A stretch of DNA of 64,000 bases from Chryseobacterium angstadtii (GTDB lineage Bacteria; Bacteroidota; Bacteroidia; Flavobacteriales; Weeksellaceae), in assembly GCF_001045465.1 (NCBI RefSeq), contig NZ_LFND01000001.1, positions 372,001 through 436,000 of the forward strand, given 5' to 3'. Below the pieces are notes generated by a model. That model searched no databases, was not told the DNA's origin, and worked only from the letters and a program-made list of their open reading frames with translations. Shown one piece after another: positions 41,468 through 49,724 of this stretch (within the stretch, counting starts at the first letter, position 1; the number at the start of each line of letters is the position of its first letter). The translations under genes were made by a program, and so were the position numbers.

Positions 41468-42703
41468 ATGATTTCTCTTACGCCGTTAAAAACATTGCAA
41501 AATGTTGAATTCAGGAATCTTCTTACCGGAAGATTTTTTATTGTTTTAGCTTTCAGAATGCTCGCAACTTTATTGGGATGGTGGGTATATCAATTAACAA
41601 AAGATCCGTTTTCAATAGGCCTGATAGGTCTTTCGGAAGTAATCCCTGCGGTAAGCTGTGCCTTGTATGCGGGACATGTTATTGATATGAATGAAAAGAA
41701 AAGGCTTCTTCTGATCTGTAATTACACCTATATTTTCCTGATCGGGCTGTTGCTAATTCCTGCATTTTTTAATGTAGAAATGCATTTCAACGGACATGAA
41801 ATCACCTACTTTATTTATGGAGTGATATTTTTCACCGGGATAGCAAGGGCTTTCATAGGACCTATTGTTCCTTCTATGATCCCGAAAATTGTAAAAAAGG
41901 AAAATCTTCCGAATGCCATTACCCTGAATCAGGCTACGTTTCTGATCTCTTCAGTCTGCGGACATGCTGCCGGAGGACTTCTTATCGGGTTATTCGGCGT
42001 AAAATGGACACTTATCGTCATTATTTCATTAATATTTATTGCTTCTTTATTCTTCTGGCAGCTGAAACAACAGCATTCTGAATATAAAAAAGAAGAAGTT
42101 AAAGTTATTGAAAGTATGCGCGAGGGAATTTCTTACATCTTTAAAACCAAAGAAATTTTAGGAGCCTTATGTCTTGACATGTTTGCGGTTTTATTCGGAG
42201 GAGCAGTGGCTATGATTCCGGTCTTTGCCACCGATATTCTGGATGCCGGAGCTGAAGGTTTCGGTCTTTTGAATGCCGCATCAGATATAGGTTCCATGTG
42301 CATCATCACTCTTTTATCTATTGTTCCGTTAAGAAAAAACCAGGGGAAAATTCTTTTGATTGCGGTAACCGGATTCGGGCTTTGTATTATTGGTTTTGGT
42401 TTGTCTAAGCTTTACTGGCTTTCCTTTATGTTTCTTGTGATGAGCGGAATGCTTGATGGAATTTCGGTGGTTATCCGGGGAACTATTGTTCAACTGAAGA
42501 CCCCTGACCACATCAGAGGACGTGTACTGAGCGTTAATTCCATTTTCATCATGTCAAGCAATGAAATGGGACAGTTTGAAAGCGGGCTGATGGCCAAATT
42601 ACTAGGCGTAGTAAGGTCTGTAGTGTTTGGAGGGAGCATGACTGTACTGGTTGCTCTTCTTGTAGCAAGTACAAATCCCAAGCTGAGAAAAATGAATTAT
42701 TAA
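41468..42703 (+). CDS. MFS transporter (enterobactin-exporter-like)
   Basis: A 411-residue major facilitator with about 12 membrane segments. The order of blocks (GRFFIVLAFRMLATLLGWW, GLSEVIPAVSCALYAGHVIDMNEKKR, VPSMIPKIVKKENLPNAITLNQ) matches the MFS_3/EntS group of small-molecule exporters. The ATG at 41468 is used; an upstream in-frame TTG lies inside the terminator tail. Substrate unknown. Confidence 0.88.
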   Translation: MISLTPLKTLQNVEFRNLLTGRFFIVLAFRMLATLLGWWVYQLTKDPFSIGLIGLSEVIPAVSCALYAGHVIDMNEKKRLLLICNYTYIFLIGLLLIPAFFNVEMHFNGHEITYFIYGVIFFTGIARAFIGPIVPSMIPKIVKKENLPNAITLNQATFLISSVCGHAAGGLLIGLFGVKWTLIVIISLIFIASLFFWQLKQQHSEYKKEEVKVIESMREGISYIFKTKEILGALCLDMFAVLFGGAVAMIPVFATDILDAGAEGFGLLNAASDIGSMCIITLLSIVPLRKNQGKILLIAVTGFGLCIIGFGLSKLYWLSFMFLVMSGMLDGISVVIRGTIVQLKTPDHIRGRVLSVNSIFIMSSNEMGQFESGLMAKLLGVVRSVVFGGSMTVLVALLVASTNPKLRKMNY

Positions 42704-42766
42704 ACAATAATATCCTCATTCTATTAAATATATCACAAAAACTTTAATTTAACTTTAATAATTTTT

Positions 42767-42774
42767 TATATTTG
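42767..42774 (+). promoter_or_regulatory. -7 promoter element (TAnnTTTG)
   Basis: TATATTTG, 21 bases before the ATG at 42796. It lies close to an upstream in-frame ATG at 42772, which supports the later start. Confidence 0.45.
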
Positions 42775-42795
42775 TTTTTTATTAAATCCCCCTTT

Positions 42796-44931
42796 ATGAA
42801 AAAAACATTACTCATTTTTCTAATCGTCTGCTCACGCATCTTATATGCTCAGTCAGATTGTATTAGTGCAATATCTGTCTGTGGAAACTCTGACATCTCT
42901 TACACTCCTTCCGGGCCGGGAAATATACTGGAAGGCATTGGGGTAAACTCATGCCTGAGTGACACGGAAAATGAACACTTTTCGGTGTGGTATTCTTTTA
43001 CGGCAGCCACTTCCGGGACATTGGCATTTGTTATCAACCCTGTTATTGACACGGATGACTACGACTTTGCCGTGTATGGCCCTACAACAAACGGCTGTAC
43101 TTCGTTGAATAACAACAATATTTTTGTGACACCGGTAAGATGTAACTTCAACGGAACAGGTGCCTCTCAGGGGAATACAGGTTTACTTTTGACTATTCCG
43201 CCGCCACCACCGCCAAACACCAACGGAAGTGCTGGAAACCAGGCAGAATGGAGCCCGCATATGGTAGTTCAGGCGGGTGAAACTTATTATCTTGTTGTAG
43301 ATAACTATAGAAGTTCTCCGGATGGGTTTTCATTAACCTGGTCTGGTACTGCAAGTTTAAGTTCTGCATTCAATGATCCTGCTTTGTCTCCGAACCCTTT
43401 TACTACGCCTGGGCTTCCTGCAGCTAACCCTGCAAATCCAAACGAGGTAACGGTATGTTCACTGGCTACTCCATTTAACTTTACGTCATTGAGTGTAGGA
43501 ATCATTAATGGTAACAGTCCAAATTTCAAGGTATCTTACCATAAAAGCACCAATGATGCCATTACAGGAGGGAACCCTGTGACCACTGAACTGGTCAACC
43601 TTCCGACTACTTATTTTTACAGAATTGTTTATCAGGATCCTACAAGCCCTAACGACCCGAGGAATGGCTGTTTTATTACAGGAAGATTCAAATTCAGGGA
43701 TGGCAACTTTGCCTTAACTAATGCCACGCTTACCAGCTGTAGCAATAACGGTTCCGGCACTGCACTGTTTGATCTTACCACGGCAGCAGTAGGAGCAGGA
43801 CCTACTCATACATTGAAGTATTATCCTACTATGTTTGACCTGAATGCGGGGACAAATGAAATTACAAGCCCTGCCATTTATCAGTTTGTATCGGCAGAAG
43901 GAAGAGTATTTGTAAAAGCAACTAATGAATTCGGATGTACGGCAACTGCTGAAATCACGCTAAGATTCCATCCTCTGGTAGTGGTTACGGATGCATCTTT
44001 AAGAGCTTGTTTCCTTGAAACCAATCATTCTTTAGGAACATTTAATCTGAGCAATGCGCCTGTAACTGTAGGAAATGCTCCGAAAAAATATTACAAATCT
44101 CTGGCTGACGCAGTAAGCGGAACCAATGAAATATTAAACTTCCTTACCTATGATGCTCCAACAGGGGTTGTTTATGTGAAAGTATTCAATGCACAGGGAT
44201 GTTATTCGATTGCTAAAGTAACATTAACCGTACTTTCGCCTGTTTACTCAAATGTTTTACAGGACAAAATAATCTGTATTGAAGATAAAACAACGCTGGA
44301 TGCCGGACCTGGATTCAACGGTTACGAATGGAGTACGGGAGCAACTACTCAAGCTATCAACAATGTAGCTGTAGGAACTTACTGGGTTAAGCTAAAGACA
44401 GGAGACTGTATTACTTTACAAAATGTAAAAGTATATGCTTCAGACCAGCCGGTTGTTTCAAACATTGACATTTCCAATACAACGATCACCGTAAATGTTA
44501 TCGGAGGAACTCCGGATTACAAATATTCTATGGACAATATCAACTGGCAGGATTCTAATGTATTCACCAATATTTCCAGAGGAGATCACAAAGTATACGT
44601 AAAAGACGCCTATGACTGTGAGCCTATTGAAATCAATGTTGTAGTACCTAATCTTATCAACGTAATTACTCCAAACGGAGACGGCGTGAATGATGTGATA
44701 GACTATTCTGCATTATCAGGAAAACAAAGCTTAATATTAAGTATCTTTGACAGATATGGCACAAAAATCCACCAGGCTGATAAGTCTAACGGATATAAGT
44801 GGGACGGAACTGTAGCCGGTAAAAAGATTCCAACAGGAACATACTGGTATTCTGTAACATGGAATGAAAATGACAAAAAGAATACGCCATTCAAATTCTC
44901 CGGATGGGTAATGGTAAAAAACAGAGAATAA
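42796..44931 (+). CDS. T9SS type B sorting domain protein 1 (PPC-like N-terminus)
   Basis: A 711-residue secreted protein. Signal peptide ends LYAQ, then SDCISAI-CGNSDISYTPSGPG and a PPC-like domain (FSVWYSFTAATSGTLAF, DTDDYDFAVYGP) up to about 190. Repeated modules of about 90 residues follow (CSNNGSGTALFDLTT, KYYKSLADA), then the LDAGPGFNGYEWSTGATT segment. The last 95 residues, from VPNLINVITPNGDGVNDVI, form the gliding-motility-associated type B T9SS domain. It should be exported by the type IX system. The N-terminal half resembles gene 45031, but the C-terminal third is closer to gene 52222. Confidence 0.85.
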   Translation: MKKTLLIFLIVCSRILYAQSDCISAISVCGNSDISYTPSGPGNILEGIGVNSCLSDTENEHFSVWYSFTAATSGTLAFVINPVIDTDDYDFAVYGPTTNGCTSLNNNNIFVTPVRCNFNGTGASQGNTGLLLTIPPPPPPNTNGSAGNQAEWSPHMVVQAGETYYLVVDNYRSSPDGFSLTWSGTASLSSAFNDPALSPNPFTTPGLPAANPANPNEVTVCSLATPFNFTSLSVGIINGNSPNFKVSYHKSTNDAITGGNPVTTELVNLPTTYFYRIVYQDPTSPNDPRNGCFITGRFKFRDGNFALTNATLTSCSNNGSGTALFDLTTAAVGAGPTHTLKYYPTMFDLNAGTNEITSPAIYQFVSAEGRVFVKATNEFGCTATAEITLRFHPLVVVTDASLRACFLETNHSLGTFNLSNAPVTVGNAPKKYYKSLADAVSGTNEILNFLTYDAPTGVVYVKVFNAQGCYSIAKVTLTVLSPVYSNVLQDKIICIEDKTTLDAGPGFNGYEWSTGATTQAINNVAVGTYWVKLKTGDCITLQNVKVYASDQPVVSNIDISNTTITVNVIGGTPDYKYSMDNINWQDSNVFTNISRGDHKVYVKDAYDCEPIEINVVVPNLINVITPNGDGVNDVIDYSALSGKQSLILSIFDRYGTKIHQADKSNGYKWDGTVAGKKIPTGTYWYSVTWNENDKKNTPFKFSGWVMVKNRE

Positions 44932-44942
44932 TTTATAATCAA

Positions 44943-44968
44943 AAAACCGCTCTCCGGAGCGGTTTTTC
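44943..44968 (+). terminator. Rho-independent terminator
   Basis: Perfect stem AAAACCGCTC / GAGCGGTTTT with a four-base loop (TCCG), after T9SS protein 1. Confidence 0.85.
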
Positions 44969-45030
44969 CTCATAAATGCTGATAACTTATTTATTTTCTC
45001 AAATCTTGTTTCACAAAAATCATTTTAAAC

Positions 45031-47148
45031 ATGAAAAAAACATTACTTTTTTTAATTTTATTCATAACACAGGTGTTTTACGCACAGTCCGATTGTGTTT
45101 CGGCTATTCCACTCTGCGGAAACTCTGATATCTCCTATACTCCATCCGGACATGGAACTATTCAGGAAAATTTATCTGCAGCCGGATGTTTGGGTAGAAA
45201 TGAAAACTTCTCGGTATGGTATACTTTTACGATAGCAACATCAGGTACATTATCATTTACCATTGATCCTAATGTAAATACAGATGATTACGATTTTGCT
45301 ATATATGGCCCTACCACTAATGGATGCACCTCTTTAAACACCAATGGTACTTTTGTAACACCTATCAGATGTAACTATGCTGGTAGAGTACCTAACGGAG
45401 ATACCGGACTTAGCCTGAACATTCCACCTCCCGGAGCTCCCAACGGTACCGGAACTGCTGGTAACCAAGGAGAATGGAGTCCTTATATGGATGTTGTAGC
45501 GGGACAAACCTACTATCTTATTGTAGACAATTTTGAAAGTTCTCCTGATGGATTTAGATTGATTTGGGGCGGTACAGCTACTTTAAGCTCTGCATTTAAT
45601 AATCCTACTCTGGCTCCCAATCCATTCATTCCTCCGGGTATACCAGGAGCAGCCCCTACTGATCCAACAACGATTATGGTATGTGGGCTTCCTTCACAAT
45701 TTAACTTTGATACTCTTACTGCCGGAATTATTAATGGTAACAGTCCTAACTTCAAAGTTACTTACCATGACAACACCAATGATGTAGTTACAGGAGACGA
45801 TCCTCTAACCATTGCTACGGTAAATGCAACCACCGACTATTACTACAGAATCCGATATCTGGATCCTGTCGATCCTAACAATGTGATCAACAAATGCTTC
45901 ATAAGCGGTAAGTTTAAATTTGTAAATGCCAGCATCACTGCGAGGAACGCCACTATTTTTGCATGTAACAACAATGGGGAAGGAACCGGAAAATTTGATC
46001 TTACAACAGCAGATGTCTTTACCGGAGGTACCAAAAAATACTATCCTACCCTTGCTGACCTAAATGCAGATACCAATGAAATTACAAACCCGACCAACTA
46101 CATTTCTGCACAGAAAATAGTGTATGCAAAAGTAATTTCTGCGTTCGGATGTACGGCTGTAGGAAACATTACCCTGTCTTTCCACCCTGTTGTAACGTTA
46201 AAAGATGCTACTCTACAGGAATGTTATATCGAAAATGATATCACACAGGCTAAATTTGATCTTACCAAAGCAGACGTAGGCATGATAGCAGGCCAAACGC
46301 AAAAGTTCTATAAAACACTGAACGATGCTAAAGCGGAAACCAACCCTATTACCAATCCGGATGCTTACGTTACAACCAGCACGGATGTATATGTAAGAGT
46401 AACCAATGCCAACCAGTGTTATGCTATTGCTAAAATTACACTGAAAGTTCTTCCTCCTGTAAAATCTGCAGTTCTGAAAGACAAAACCATCTGCGCTGAA
46501 GCGAAGACCACACTGGATGCAGGACCTGGATTTGACGGATATGAATGGAGCACAGGTGCTACCACACAAGCGATCAATAATGTAGGTATCGGTGTTTATT
46601 GGGTAAAACTGAAAACAGGAAAATGCTTTACACTACAGACTGTAACTGTTTTTGCTTCTCAGCAGCCGGTAATTTCAAGTGTAGAAATCAGTAACAATAC
46701 CATCACGGTAAATGCTTCAGGCGGAACTCCTCCTTATATGTATTCAACAGACGGTGTTAACTGGCAGGAATCCAATGTTTTCAGCGGGCTTCCTAGAGGA
46801 GACAATAAAGTATTCCTGAAAGATTCTTTCAACTGTAACCCAATCCAGATTACCATTACAGTTCCTAATCTTATCAATGCGATTACTCCGAACGGAGATA
46901 AGATAAATGACGAGATTGATTATTCTGCACTGGCTTATAAGAAAAATCTGGTCTTCATTGTGTATGACAGATACGGAAACAAACTTTATGAGGCCAACAA
47001 AATAAGAAACTATAAGTGGGACGGAATGGCTTCCGGTAAGAAAATCCCTACAGGAACTTACTGGTACACGATCTCATGGAACGAGAATGATAAGAACGGT
47101 ACCGAAACGAAATATTCAGGCTGGATACTGGTAAAAAATAAAGAATAA
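45031..47148 (+). CDS. T9SS type B sorting domain protein 2 (PPC-like N-terminus)
   Basis: A 705-residue secreted protein, paralogue of the one just upstream. Signal peptide ends FYAQ, then SDCVSAIPLCGNSDISYTPSG and the PPC-like domain with DTDDYDFAIYGP. Repeat modules follow (CNNNGEGTGKFDLTT, CYIENDITQAKFDLT) and LDAGPGFDGYEWSTGATT. The type B T9SS domain, beginning VPNLINAITPNGDKIND, reads ALAYKKNLVFIVYDRYGNKLYEANK, nearly identical to the lectin protein at 49725 rather than to its N-terminal partner. The N- and C-terminal parts have therefore evolved with different paralogues. Confidence 0.85.
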   Translation: MKKTLLFLILFITQVFYAQSDCVSAIPLCGNSDISYTPSGHGTIQENLSAAGCLGRNENFSVWYTFTIATSGTLSFTIDPNVNTDDYDFAIYGPTTNGCTSLNTNGTFVTPIRCNYAGRVPNGDTGLSLNIPPPGAPNGTGTAGNQGEWSPYMDVVAGQTYYLIVDNFESSPDGFRLIWGGTATLSSAFNNPTLAPNPFIPPGIPGAAPTDPTTIMVCGLPSQFNFDTLTAGIINGNSPNFKVTYHDNTNDVVTGDDPLTIATVNATTDYYYRIRYLDPVDPNNVINKCFISGKFKFVNASITARNATIFACNNNGEGTGKFDLTTADVFTGGTKKYYPTLADLNADTNEITNPTNYISAQKIVYAKVISAFGCTAVGNITLSFHPVVTLKDATLQECYIENDITQAKFDLTKADVGMIAGQTQKFYKTLNDAKAETNPITNPDAYVTTSTDVYVRVTNANQCYAIAKITLKVLPPVKSAVLKDKTICAEAKTTLDAGPGFDGYEWSTGATTQAINNVGIGVYWVKLKTGKCFTLQTVTVFASQQPVISSVEISNNTITVNASGGTPPYMYSTDGVNWQESNVFSGLPRGDNKVFLKDSFNCNPIQITITVPNLINAITPNGDKINDEIDYSALAYKKNLVFIVYDRYGNKLYEANKIRNYKWDGMASGKKIPTGTYWYTISWNENDKNGTETKYSGWILVKNKE

Positions 47149-47170
47149 TTAATTTCTTATAACACATAAA

Positions 47171-47200
47171 AAAGACTGTCGGTAATGACAGTCTTTTTTT
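47171..47200 (+). terminator. Rho-independent terminator
   Basis: Perfect stem AAAGACTGTC / GACAGTCTTT with a six-base loop and a long T run. Confidence 0.85.
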
Positions 47201-47409
47201 GTGCTTTTATTTTCCAGCTGGCTTATGGCTATCCCCCCAACATTAGAAAAATAAAAAAATATGAATCATTTTCATCATACAGACTGTTACTTATTGAAAA
47301 ATTTATATTTTTGACCCCCTACATTTTCGCCAACGTCTTTTTGTATTCTGTTCATAACACCTTCAGAGGAATGCTGGTAACTTGTTAGTTATTATTTTTT
47401 TAAATAAAC

Positions 47410-47417
47410 TATCTTTG
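47410..47417 (+). promoter_or_regulatory. -7 element four bases from dnaB start codon
   Basis: TATCTTTG followed by CACC and the ATG of dnaB. A TTG 25 bases upstream is too distant to be a confident -33 element. Confidence 0.5.
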
Positions 47418-47421
47418 CACC

Positions 47422-49011
47422 ATGGCGCAGAAAGAAACATTATCATCCCTTACACACGGAAACTTTGCAAAAGAGCTGTCTATTGCGGATGGAAAAATGC
47501 CTCCCAATGCTGTAGATTTTGAAAGACTGGTTATAGGAACTTTTTTGATAGATAAAAAGGGACTGGACCACTCTATTGACCTCCTTACTCCGGAAGTATT
47601 TTACGACCCAAGACATCAGGTTATTTTTTCCACCATCTTAAAGCTTTATGAAGGTAACCATCCTGTAGATCTGATGACGATTATTCAGGAGTTGAAAAAA
47701 GAAGATAAATTAAGTTCAGCAGGAGGAGATCATTACATCATAGATCTTACGATGGGAGTAAGTTCATCTGCCCATATAGAATACCATGTACGTGTTATTC
47801 TTGAAAAATATATTTTAAGGAGCCTTATTAATGTTTCTGCCAATGTGATTGATTCTTCCTATAAAGAATCTACAGATGTATTTGAACTTCTGGACAAAGC
47901 TGAACAATCTTTCTTTGAAATCACCAACGGAACTATCAAAAAAGGATTTGATACAGCCAATTCATTGGTAAAACAAGCCATTGACACTATCAAATCCCTA
48001 AAAGATAAAGAAGGTCTTTCCGGAGTTCCTTCAGGATTCAGGGATATTGACAAAGAAACCGGAGGCTGGCAGAATTCCGACCTTATCATTATTGCGGCAC
48101 GTCCGGCGATGGGGAAAACAGCATTCCTTCTATCCATGGCCAGAAATATTGCCGTAGGACACAAAATCCCTATGGTACTTTTCTCTCTGGAGATGGCATC
48201 GGTACAGCTTATCACCAGGATGATTGCTTCCGAAACAAAAATTTCTTCCGAAAAACTGAGAAAAGGAACTTTGGATGATGAAGAATGGCAGAGACTGTTC
48301 TCCAATGTATCTGAACTGGAAAATGCTCCACTTTTTATAGACGAAACGCCTTCCCTTTCGATATTCGACTTCCGTGCAAAATGCCGAAGACTGGTGATGC
48401 AGCACGGGGTAAGACTCATCATGGTCGACTACCTTCAGCTGATGACTGCCGGAGGCGGAGGAAAAGGAGTCGGAAACCGTGAACAGGAAATCTCCATGAT
48501 ATCACGTTCCTTAAAAGCGATTGCCAAAGAACTTAACGTTCCTGTGATTGCACTTTCCCAGCTGTCGAGAAGTGTGGAAGCCCGTCCGGGAAAAAGACCT
48601 CAGCTTTCTGACCTTAGGGAATCAGGAGCGATTGAGCAGGATGCGGATATCGTATCATTCATTTTCAGACCGGAATACTATAAAATTGCCGTTTGGGATA
48701 ATGATGAAGAAGGTCAGGAAACATCAACGGAAAACCAGGCCGAGCTGATTATTGCCAAGCACAGGAATGGTGCTACCGCTGATGTGAGGCTTTCATTCTT
48801 AAAACATTTTGCAAAATTCGGAGATATTGAAGCGGCTTTTGATGGTGGTTTAGGTGGCTATCCTTCCAATTTCGGATCCAATGAGCCAAGCGGTTTTGAT
48901 AAAATTAAAACTACGATTCAGCCGGGTGCGGCATTTGATCTTCCGGACAGCTCAAAACTATCAGGATCTTCTATGAATGATTTCGATGATGACGATGACT
49001 TCCCATTCTAA
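47422..49011 (+). CDS. dnaB: replicative DNA helicase DnaB
   Basis: A 529-residue hexameric helicase of the replication fork. The N-terminal primase-binding domain spans about 30-135 (PPNAVDFERLVIG), followed by a linker and the RecA-like core with Walker A ARPAMGKTA (about 226-234), Walker B LIMVDYLQLM and SQLSRSVEARPGKRP. A long acidic C-terminal tail (DDDDDFPF) is common in Flavobacteriia. There is no intein. The gene sits between two pairs of T9SS paralogues. Confidence 0.97.
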   Translation: MAQKETLSSLTHGNFAKELSIADGKMPPNAVDFERLVIGTFLIDKKGLDHSIDLLTPEVFYDPRHQVIFSTILKLYEGNHPVDLMTIIQELKKEDKLSSAGGDHYIIDLTMGVSSSAHIEYHVRVILEKYILRSLINVSANVIDSSYKESTDVFELLDKAEQSFFEITNGTIKKGFDTANSLVKQAIDTIKSLKDKEGLSGVPSGFRDIDKETGGWQNSDLIIIAARPAMGKTAFLLSMARNIAVGHKIPMVLFSLEMASVQLITRMIASETKISSEKLRKGTLDDEEWQRLFSNVSELENAPLFIDETPSLSIFDFRAKCRRLVMQHGVRLIMVDYLQLMTAGGGGKGVGNREQEISMISRSLKAIAKELNVPVIALSQLSRSVEARPGKRPQLSDLRESGAIEQDADIVSFIFRPEYYKIAVWDNDEEGQETSTENQAELIIAKHRNGATADVRLSFLKHFAKFGDIEAAFDGGLGGYPSNFGSNEPSGFDKIKTTIQPGAAFDLPDSSKLSGSSMNDFDDDDDFPF

Positions 49012-49089
49012 AACGCACAGCATTTACATTTAATAACAATCCTGTATTCCTTATTATTTTAAACAGAATACTATTTTTACATACAGCTT

Positions 49090-49566
49090 TTGAGAATAGA
49101 AATATATACCGACGGTGCATGCAGCGGAAATCCCGGAAAAGGAGGTTACGGAATTCTCATGCGTGTTCCTGAAAAAAATTATCAGAAAACATTCTCCAAA
49201 GGCTTCAGAAAGACCACCAACAACAGAATGGAACTCTTGGCTGTAATTACCGCCATGGAAAAACTAAAGTCTTCGGAAAACGACATCCACATTTATACAG
49301 ACAGCAAATATGTAGCTGATGCCGTGAATCAAAACTGGATTTCAGGATGGATTAAAAGAGGATGGAAAAATGTAAAAAATCCGGATCTCTGGAAAAGATT
49401 CATTGAGATGTATAATAAGCATACCCCAAAAATGCATTGGGTAAAAGGTCATGCCGGACACTTCGAAAATGAACTTTGCGACAAGCTTGCTGTTGCTGCC
49501 GCCAATTCATCCGACCTTGAGATTGACTCTTATTTTGAAGGATTAGAAAGCAATTCTCTTTTTTAA
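49090..49566 (+). CDS. rnhA: ribonuclease HI, TTG start
   Basis: A 158-residue RNase HI, which cuts the RNA strand of RNA/DNA hybrids. The catalytic residues Asp 8 (YTDGACSGNPG), Glu 48 (NNRMELLAV), Asp 71 (YTDSKYV), His 121 (KGHAGH) and Asp 131 are all present. No ATG lies at the start; the TTG at 49090 gives MRIEIYTDG, which matches the usual length. It lies 78 bases after dnaB and may be cotranscribed with it. Confidence 0.95.
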   Translation: MRIEIYTDGACSGNPGKGGYGILMRVPEKNYQKTFSKGFRKTTNNRMELLAVITAMEKLKSSENDIHIYTDSKYVADAVNQNWISGWIKRGWKNVKNPDLWKRFIEMYNKHTPKMHWVKGHAGHFENELCDKLAVAAANSSDLEIDSYFEGLESNSLF

Positions 49567-49673
49567 TCAATATAAATTGATACGCATTACATACGACATT
49601 ATCTGATTTAAGGTCTTTTTTATTGAAATATTACTATAATTTTAGTGAAATTAACATTAAATACACATTAATT

Positions 49674-49722
49674 AATTGGGATTTAATATATTTACATCAT
49701 CTAATATAAAGTAATCCCAATT
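49674..49722 (+). promoter_or_regulatory. inverted repeat around the promoter of lectin gene 1
   Basis: AATTGGGATT (49674-49683) and its exact complement AATCCCAATT (49713-49722), 29 bases apart, bracket a TATATTTA box and end two bases before the ATG at 49725. It could be an operator pair or a hairpin affecting initiation. Confidence 0.45.
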
Positions 49723-49724
49723 CA

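Noticed and set aside
47185..47388. 67-codon plus-strand frame between protein 2 and dnaB
   Set aside because: It starts inside the T run of a terminator and its sequence has no domain or signal-like start; it overlaps the dnaB promoter region. Probably chance.
47422..49011. Possible intein or insertion in DnaB
   Set aside because: The Walker and SQLSRSVEARPGKRP regions are continuous and the length is normal, so there is no intein.
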